A stretch of DNA of 25,000 nucleotides from NCBI RefSeq assembly GCF_963678635.1, contig NC_087063.1, positions 44,465,297 through 44,490,296 on the forward strand. Reading direction: 5' to 3'. Source of the stretch: Symsagittifera roscoffensis. Taxonomy: Eukaryota; Xenacoelomorpha; Acoela; Convolutidae. A program made the position numbers and the translations under genes. Of this stretch, positions 19,292 through 25,000 are shown in pieces (within the stretch, counting starts at the first letter, position 1; each line of letters starts with the position of its first letter). A model generated the notes under the pieces. It saw only the letters and a program-made list of their open reading frames with translations. It was not told the DNA's origin and made no database searches.

Positions 19292-19432
19292 TTGACTTTA
19301 ACTAGCAATTTACGACGGAAATTTCTTATTTATCAGCCAAAAAGTATTGTTCTCCTGAAAAATAGCTAACTTCGCCAGCTTACGGTAAATAATAATTGAT
19401 ATATATTGTGCGACTAAAGTGTATAATCCATG

Positions 19433-19557
19433 AGATTTGAACATTTCATTGCTTAAAACATTTGGAGAATATATCCAATTTTCGGAGATTATATCCTCCT
19501 AACTTTTCTGTGCTGCGTGAGAGGCTCACCTTCTTGAGACAGTTTGTCAGTGTTCGA
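19433..19557. other. Perfectly conserved 125-bp island in module F
   Basis: This stretch is identical to 22691-22815 (constant offset 3258) while flanking module F sequence differs by several percent. It contains a direct repeat GGAGAATATATCC / GGAGATTATATCC and a perfect hairpin GTGAG-AGG-CTCAC (19517-19529). It could be a regulatory element or small RNA, or a gene-conversion tract. Confidence 0.5.
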
Positions 19558-20162
19558 CTCGGTAGTTTTGGCGTAGTTTTTGCCTGACTGAAATTCAAAT
19601 TGATCCAATTTTGGGTAAAAACGTTGGTCTTTTTCAACGATTATAATTTCGTAAAGTTATAGAAAATTTGAAGATATGGGCAACTTGTGGCAACTTATGG
19701 GGCAAAAGATTAAGTGATATAAACGTGTACGCAGAGTTTTAGCCCGTGTAGGAAGTCGTTCCAAATTGAATTGAGGCAGGTTAATTAATAATTTTTGAGG
19801 AATAATTTCATTTGAACTTGGCATAGCGTTTGGTGGATTGATTTTCGAGAAAGAGAAACAAGAAAAATTTGTTTTTTCTTTCCGTTTTCATTTCTTTTAA
19901 ATTTTTACTAATCGTTTGATTTTTTTTTCAAATGCCGTTGCTTCTCTTTGTTTAAAGTAGGACAAAGTATTGAAAAACTAAAACTTCTTTAAAACTCGAG
20001 GTCATAAGTTGATCTTGAAACCGAAAAAGCTTTGAATCCATATATTTCATATCAGTTTTTTTTTTGTTTCATTGAATTCTTTGACTCTTTTCTAGCTGAC
20101 TGTTGGCTGTATGCTGAAAATACTTGAAGTTTAAGTTCGATTAGGCTTGAGTTGGATAATTT

Positions 20163-20752
20163 TACTAATGGTTTTTTTGTTAATTCTATTTAAAAAACTT
20201 GTACGGGGAAGACAAACTACGCTCCCAAATTACGGATTTGCAGACGGTGAAAATAACAATAATAAACTTATCTTTAAAAATAGATTAGAACTCTGAAAAA
20301 ATGCTTAACTATTTTTCGAATGAATAATCTTTATTAAAACAGTTTTCCTTATAAAATATTCACTTGGATGTAGATATTTTTTCTTCTCAAAATCTCGAAA
20401 TTTGAAAAACCTTAATTTTTCTTGCTTCTTTTTTTTCCTTGAAACTTTTTTGATTATCATAAAAAAACCAAATGAAAAAAACAAAAGTAGTAAAATTGAA
20501 AGGTAAAAAGTAATACTGAAAATCAAACGCAAAATTATTTTAGTGAACTTTTTTTTACTTTGCGATCAACAAAAGTGTTGTAACCGGTAAATTGATTTTT
20601 TTTCCATAAGCAAATTAGTTCAGAGAATGATCGTTTTGATGGGTATGGCAAACATGCTTACTTTCTTGAATAGTTGTTAAGACTACCATCTGTTGGGTTA
20701 GGCAGTAAGTAGCGGTAGTTATTTTCTCATTCAAACTTCTTGAAAAATTATC
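20163..20752. other. Segment of 590 bp present only in module F copy 1
   Basis: Module F copy 2 goes straight from the equivalent of 20160 to the equivalent of 20753. I could not find clear terminal repeats or a target-site duplication, so insertion in copy 1 and deletion in copy 2 are both possible. A 75-codon minus-strand frame (20305-20532) has a hydrophobic N terminus and a Lys-rich tail, but it is low-complexity AT-driven sequence and is not called. Confidence 0.75.
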
Positions 20753-20812
20753 AGTTTTTTTTTTGCTTTTCGTCTTATCTTCCTTTGATTCAGCTTCCAT
20801 TTTTTCTCAAAT
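20753..20812 (-). other. Short shared Lys/Glu-rich frame in module F copy 1
   Basis: On the minus strand both F copies contain an ATG in good nematode context (AAAAAATGG) followed by MEAESKEDKTKSKKK. Upstream, copy 1 has TGA where copy 2 has TGG (W). Downstream the copies diverge at the 590-bp indel. It could be the first codons of a decayed exon. The composition bias makes chance quite likely. Confidence 0.2.
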
Positions 20813-21035
20813 ACTGTTTATATTACCTGGTTTCAATTGAACCTTTGAAAAATCTATAAGTTGCAAAAGGTACGAAGACTGATCTGAACATGAATGTTAT
20901 CTTTTAACTATAGTTTTTTTTTTCATTATTCGATTAAACGGCTTAAACCTATGTAATACAAATTGAATCAATTTTTTTTAGAAGGATTTAGTTTTCAAGT
21001 GGTTTATGGTTATATGGGATATATTTTGTGAGGCC

Positions 21036-21365
21036 TAGCTGGGCAGTTAAAATGAGACAATTAACAAAAAAATTTTACAATTTGAAGTTTTGACTCCTTG
21101 AGTTCAAATGCAAAAAAAATCAAGCCTTCTTTTTTTGTGAAATTGTAGGGGTCGGAAAACTGGCAAATTGGCTAAACTTTGGACTACTTTATGCACACAA
21201 TGAAAATTTTAATTTTAATTATGAAACATAAGGCGAAACTTTTATAAGCGTTGTGTTATTCCATACAAAAAAAATCATTCCAAATTGTTTTGAGCGAAGA
21301 AATTTGATCGTAAAAATTTTTGTTCGATTCAAATATCTATACTTGATTTTTGGTTTTGCATATAA
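21036..21365. repeat. Module D, left-truncated copy 6
   Basis: The sequence switches from module F (GGCCTAG) to TGGGCAGTTAAAATGAG of module D. The invariant core is near 21090 with one change (AAATG for AAGTG). The right end holds the coding-like segment and leads into E5. Confidence 0.9.
21215..21364 (-). pseudogene. Coding-like relic in module D, copy 6
   Basis: On the minus strand this is the same frame as 18936-19085. The start codon is lost (ATA), TAG follows the eighth codon, and a one-base expansion in a T run shifts the frame after NDFF. KTIWNDF and NNTTLIK remain recognisable across frames. Confidence 0.3.
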
Positions 21366-22260
21366 TTTTAATTTTCAGATTATCTGAAGAAAGAAACAAT
21401 TAATCCACTGATCCAGTTTTCTCAATTCGATGGTTGTTATCAAAAATGAGTTAGTCTAAAGACTTTTTTATTTCCAAAGAACTTTGAGACTATATATTCT
21501 AATTGCGAGACTCACAACTTGAAGTTTTTTGAAATGTTTCTGCAGAAAACGCGCATAAAAAACAGATTTTATGTTTCAAAACCTACCGAAATGTATCCCC
21601 AAATAATAAATGATCAAAAAGTTGCACATGATTGAAATTTCTTCTCTTAAAAATCATTACAAAAGCAAGCTAGCACGAGTTGTTTTAGTATGAACCTACT
21701 TTATGTTCGGACCTAACTGGCAAACACGAGTGCTCGTTTGGTGGTACTTTTTTTTTCAATCTTGATCTGTAACATTGGAAATTTCATTGCAACTGTTCTC
21801 TGCTTTTTTTGTGGCTAGTGTTTAAGATTCGTAAGCATGAGTGGCTGAGTCGGAAAGACGCGAAAGTTTCATTCTCAAGTTTGATGGCTCGACTCCTTTG
21901 CGTAGGCAAATCTTACTAGGTTGAGATATGTTTATACTTTTTTTCATTTCACTTTATCGAGTTGCTTTCTGTCGTTTTCTCGCTGCTGTTTAAGGAAAGC
22001 ATATTTGCCTCTGTGTTTCTTTAGCAAAACAAACGTGGAGACTTTTTCTTACGTCTTTTGAAAAAAAGTACAGAATAATTGTTTTCGGAGTAGTTTTTCT
22101 TTGTCCAGACCAATTCCGGACATTTAATTGGAATCAGTTTTTTAAAATCCGGTGTTTTTTGCTGTCTTGAGCTGAATTGTAAAAACTTATTTGCCTTTGA
22201 CCTGTGTTTATTTTTGTTAAATAAGGTGATTTGAGAATGGTTAATTTGGGGGCAATTAAT
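21366..22260 (+). repeat. Module E, copy 5 (longest)
   Basis: This copy keeps both internal stretches that the other copies lost separately: AAGAACTTTGAGACT (shared with E1) and TTTTGAAATGTTTCTGCAG (shared with E2/E3). The opening hairpin is at 21372-21390. Its right half is closest to E4. Confidence 0.92.
21835..21907 (+). pseudogene. tRNA-like fossil, copy 5
   Basis: The A box TGGCTGAGTCGG is perfect. The B box GGCTCGACTCC has one mismatch. Position 8 is at 21842 and position 52 at 21886. The downstream T run is interrupted here (ATCTTACTAGG), so the terminator is weaker than in the other copies. Confidence 0.65.
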
Positions 22261-22555
22261 GCGGGATGTATTTCATTCTTCTTACGCGGATTTATTTAGT
22301 CCACCTAAATGAAAAAAAGAACTTTGGAAAATGAAAATTGTTGATTTTTTTATTATTCCTAAATTTCGCAGAAATTGCAGTTTATTTGTTCTTTGATTGT
22401 TTTTTTAAATTAACAGTGGGGCACTTAAAATAAGAGATTTAACGAAAAATCTTTTTTTACCATCAAACGTTTTGACTTCTTGAGTTCAAGTGTAAAAAAA
22501 TATCAAGCCTTCATTTTTTGTCAAAATCTAGGGGTCGGAAAACTGGCAAATTGGC
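22261..22555. repeat. Module D, right-truncated copy 7
   Basis: This copy belongs to the D5 subfamily (GTGGGGCACTTAAAATAA). The invariant core near 22473 has one change (GACTTCTTGAG). It ends at TTGGCTCA, directly against module F2. Confidence 0.92.
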
Positions 22556-23719
22556 TCAGCTAGCAATTTACGACGGAAATTTTTTATTTATCAGCCGAAA
22601 AGTATTGTTCTCCTGAAAAACAGCTAATTTGGCCAGCTTAAGGTAAATATTGATTGATATATATTGTGCGACTAAAGTGTATAATCAAGTAGATTTGAAC
22701 ATTTCATTGCTTAAAACATTTGGAGAATATATCCAATTTTCGGAGATTATATCCTCCTAACTTTTCTGTGCTGCGTGAGAGGCTCACCTTCTTGAGACAG
22801 TTTGTCAGTGTTCGATTCGGTAGTTTTGGCGCACTTTTTGCCTGACTGAAATTCAAATTGATCCAATTTTGGGTAAAAATGTTGGTCTTTTTTAACGATT
22901 ATAATTTCGTAAAGTTATAGAAAATTTGAAGATATGGGCAACTTGTGGCAACTTGTGGGGCAAAAGATTATGTGATATAAACGTGTACGCAGAGTTTTAA
23001 CCCATGTAAGAAGTTGTTCCAAATTGAATTGAGGCAGGTTAATTAATAATTTTTGACGAATAATTTTATTTGAACTTTGCATAGCGTTTGGTGGATTGAT
23101 TTTCGAGAAAGAAAACACAAGAAAATTTTGTTTTCATTTTCATTTTTTTTATTTTTTCCCTAAACGTTTGATTTTTTTTTCAAATTCCATTCTTTCTCTT
23201 TGTTTAAAGTAGGGAAAAAAATTGAAAAATTAAAAGTGTTAAGGTCTTTAAAACTCGTGGTCATAGGTTGATCTTGAAACCGAAAAAGGTTTGAATCCAT
23301 ATATTTCAAATCAGTTTTTTTTTGTTTTTTTTTGTTACATTGAATTCTTTGACTCTTTTCTAATCGACTGTTTGCTGTATGCTGAAAATATTTGAAGTTT
23401 AAGTTCGATTAGGTCGAGTTGAATATTTTTGCTTTTTTTTTTGCTTTTCGTCTTATCTTCCTTTGATTCAGCTTCCATTTTTTCCCAAATGTTGTTTGTA
23501 TTACCTGGCTTCGTTTGAACCTTTGAAAACTCTATAAGTTGCAAATTGTACGGAGACTGATCTGATCATGAATGTTATCTTTTGTCTATTGTTTTATTTT
23601 TCATTTTTCGATTAAACGGCTTAAACTTATGTAATATAAACTGAATCAAATTTTTTTAGAAGGATGTAGTTTTCAAGGGGTTTATGGTTATATCGGATAT
23701 ATTTTTTGAGGCCTAGTTT
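22556..23719. repeat. Module F, copy 2
   Basis: This copy lacks the 590-bp segment of copy 1. It includes the 125-bp island at 22691-22815. The minus-strand frames at 22915-23118 and 23335-23544 are not preserved in copy 1, apart from the short MEAESKEDKTKSKKK stretch near 23464-23478. Confidence 0.92.
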
Positions 23720-25000
23720 TGACTGTCAATGCGGATGCGTGGCACAAGATTCTATATTTTGGAGCTGAATTGATTTTTTTTACATCAATTTTGTTAACAC
23801 GGGTCGAAATAGCTTGTGTCCGGCTTAAGTTACCTCTCTGTAAATGACTCCTAACAATTTAAAATTTGTTTGTGAACATCACCCAATACAGACAACAATG
23901 TTTCCGTTGTTACAGTTGTATCATTTTTTAAATTTTAGTTCTTTGAAAAAATTTTCGACTTCAATCTTTTTTTCTATTCACTATCCAGTCAAAGTCTTAA
24001 GACATACAAGTTTATCGCTCAAAAATGAAAACTTTCCGTGTCTCTGTAGTTAACGTTCACAACAGTTACAGTTTGTTTTTATGTACTATCACTGCCATGG
24101 CAAGTTATCGAATTCATGCAGAGGATTTCAAAAAGATCGTTTTATCATTCGCCTAATGTCCTGTTTTCTATTAGTACCCCAGAAAGTTTCTGACCACAGT
24201 AGTTTCTGCAGAAAAGTGTTAACCAGAAAACGGGGAGTATACTTTTACTTTATAAAACTTAGGAAAATATGATATGGTGGCTGTTATATATGGAAAAAAT
24301 ATATATATATTTTGATATAATGCAGCAAAGTCAGACCAACTTCATCTCTTTTCCGAATATTTATGGGTCGATGAACGTAATTTATACTCTTATATGGGTC
24401 ATAACAATTTTTCTGGAAACATCTTGGGGTTTTTACTTTCTACGCAAGTACCATCATACATTTTAATTTTTTTCGAATGCTTTTAGATAGTTTTACAATT
24501 AATGAGCTTTTTGACTCTGAAAGCGTAAAAGGTATAAAACAGTGATAGAGTTTTAATTGCAAAAATGGATACATTTTTTGGCGGAATTAAAAAAAAAATT
24601 TTGATTAATTTTAGTTTTTTCAATTTCAGCGATTAAACTGAAAAAATGTGAATTCTTAATTGCTTTCGAAATTCAAAAAAATTTTAGGAGCATTTGTACT
24701 TTTATCTGTATTTTTAAGCGTGTTTGATTGTTTCCAATTGTCTGTTGCCTATGTTAATTCTAAATAAAAACTGTGTATATTGAAATGGCGAGTCTCTTCA
24801 TGGCAATTTATAACTGTAGTCAGTCAAGACACAGTTTGATCCTCTTTGAGAAAACTTCTTGCAAAAATGTCTGAGGACATACAGGAAAAAAATGAAATGT
24901 TAAATAAAGTATAAAATTTTCAAAATGGAAAAATGCCTTTCATGCGCTTCCAGAGGTTTAAAAACTCCTTCAAACACAAATAGTTTGAAAAACACTTTTT
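23720..25000. other. Unique right flank, no confident gene
   Basis: None of the modules appears here. Three overlapping or adjacent plus-strand frames of 63-69 codons (23844-24053, 24081-24272, 24269-24466) have no recognisable domain. The last is hydrophobic with several Trp and Tyr and could be chance or a fragment. Splice-like strings (AATTTCAG at about 24640) and two AATAAA hexamers (24763-24768, followed by TGTGTATATTG, and 24903-24908) mean the 3' end of a plus-strand gene cannot be excluded. Confidence 0.5.
24763..24768 (+). promoter_or_regulatory. Candidate polyadenylation signal
   Basis: AATAAA is followed within 15 bases by a TG-rich tract (CTGTGTATATTG). With no supported gene upstream this is only a candidate, and chance occurrence is likely in DNA this AT-rich. 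Confidence 0.2.

Larger units (their letters stand above)
18004..21035. repeat. 3-kb compound unit E4-D5-F1
   Basis: The order E, D, F recurs at 21366-23719. Copy 1 is longer because it keeps about 390 bp between D and F (18903-19291) and 590 bp inside F (20163-20752) that copy 2 lacks. Copy 2 in turn keeps the left part of E. Confidence 0.88.
19292..21035. repeat. Module F, copy 1
   Basis: This copy begins at CTAGCAATTTACGACGG and ends at GGCCTAG. It is shared with 22556-23719. Divergence from copy 2 is several percent on both sides but zero over 19433-19557. The 63-codon minus frame at 19446-19637 overlaps that stretch. It is not long enough or conserved enough at its upstream end to call a gene. 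Confidence 0.92.
21366..23719. repeat. Compound unit E5-D7-F2 (second copy of the 3-kb unit)
   Basis: The order is the same as 18004-21035. D7 is cut at GGCTCA and fused directly to module F at GCTAGCAATTTACG, deleting the whole coding-like part of module D. Confidence 0.88.

Noticed and set aside
20305-20532. 75-codon minus frame with a hydrophobic N terminus
   Set aside because: It is low-complexity Lys/Phe/Leu sequence expected from A/T runs, with no second copy to test.
6610-21907. Functional tRNA-Glu(TTC) genes
   Set aside because: Acceptor stems do not pair and D stems are largely lost in all five copies. Only the promoter boxes and anticodon register survive.
24269-24466. 65-codon hydrophobic plus-strand frame in the right flank
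   Set aside because: It is single-copy, has no domain, and overlaps another short frame. It remains possible but unsupported.

Overview
This window is AT-rich eukaryotic DNA, about 30% G+C by eye, with long A and T runs. I found no convincing intact protein-coding gene on either strand. The texture (homopolymer A/T, TTTTCAG-like strings, dense decayed repeats) fits an intergenic or chromosome-arm region of a nematode, probably Caenorhabditis-like. That is inference from texture only; no diagnostic gene is present.

Layout. Positions 1-2105 are a minisatellite of about 50 units, 28-29 bp each, with a conserved 22-bp core and short A/T-only spacers. It contains a 558-bp tandem duplication that carries a C-free, 12-bp-period A-rich block, and it ends in an inverted unit that forms a hairpin. 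Positions 2106-2690 are mostly unique, with a 241-bp inverted-repeat element at 2291-2531. From 2691 to 23719 the DNA is a mosaic of six modules that recur in changing order; I call them A to F. The order is A1 C1 B1, a low-complexity stretch at 5001-6200, E1 D1 E2 D2 A2 B2 C2, D3 E3 D4 A3 B3 C3, B4 C4 B5 C5, E4 D5 F1, D6 E5 D7 F2. Three layers of tandem duplication can be read: a 4.2-4.3-kb unit (7026-11332 and 11333-15517), a 1.5-kb B+C unit amplified next to it, and a separate 3-kb E-D-F unit (18004-21035 and 21366-23719). The newest event is nearly perfect: 17247-18003 copies 14014-14834 with two substitutions and a 64-bp deletion. Positions 23720-25000 are unique and have no confident gene.

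Most notable content. Module E carries a tRNA-like fossil in all five copies, with polymerase III A and B boxes at exact tRNA spacing, perfect in two copies, and a downstream T4 run in four of them. The minus strand of module D holds a small reading frame of 49 codons, open in one copy. Its 15 substitutions against the sister copies all avoid the second codon position, which suggests a decayed coding exon or microprotein. Module A keeps a GC-rich 9-bp hairpin with a different lesion in each copy. Module F has a 125-bp stretch identical between otherwise diverged copies.

No genes working together can be described. The window is best read as a repeat-driven region whose modules may derive from a polymerase III-linked element and from a decayed gene.
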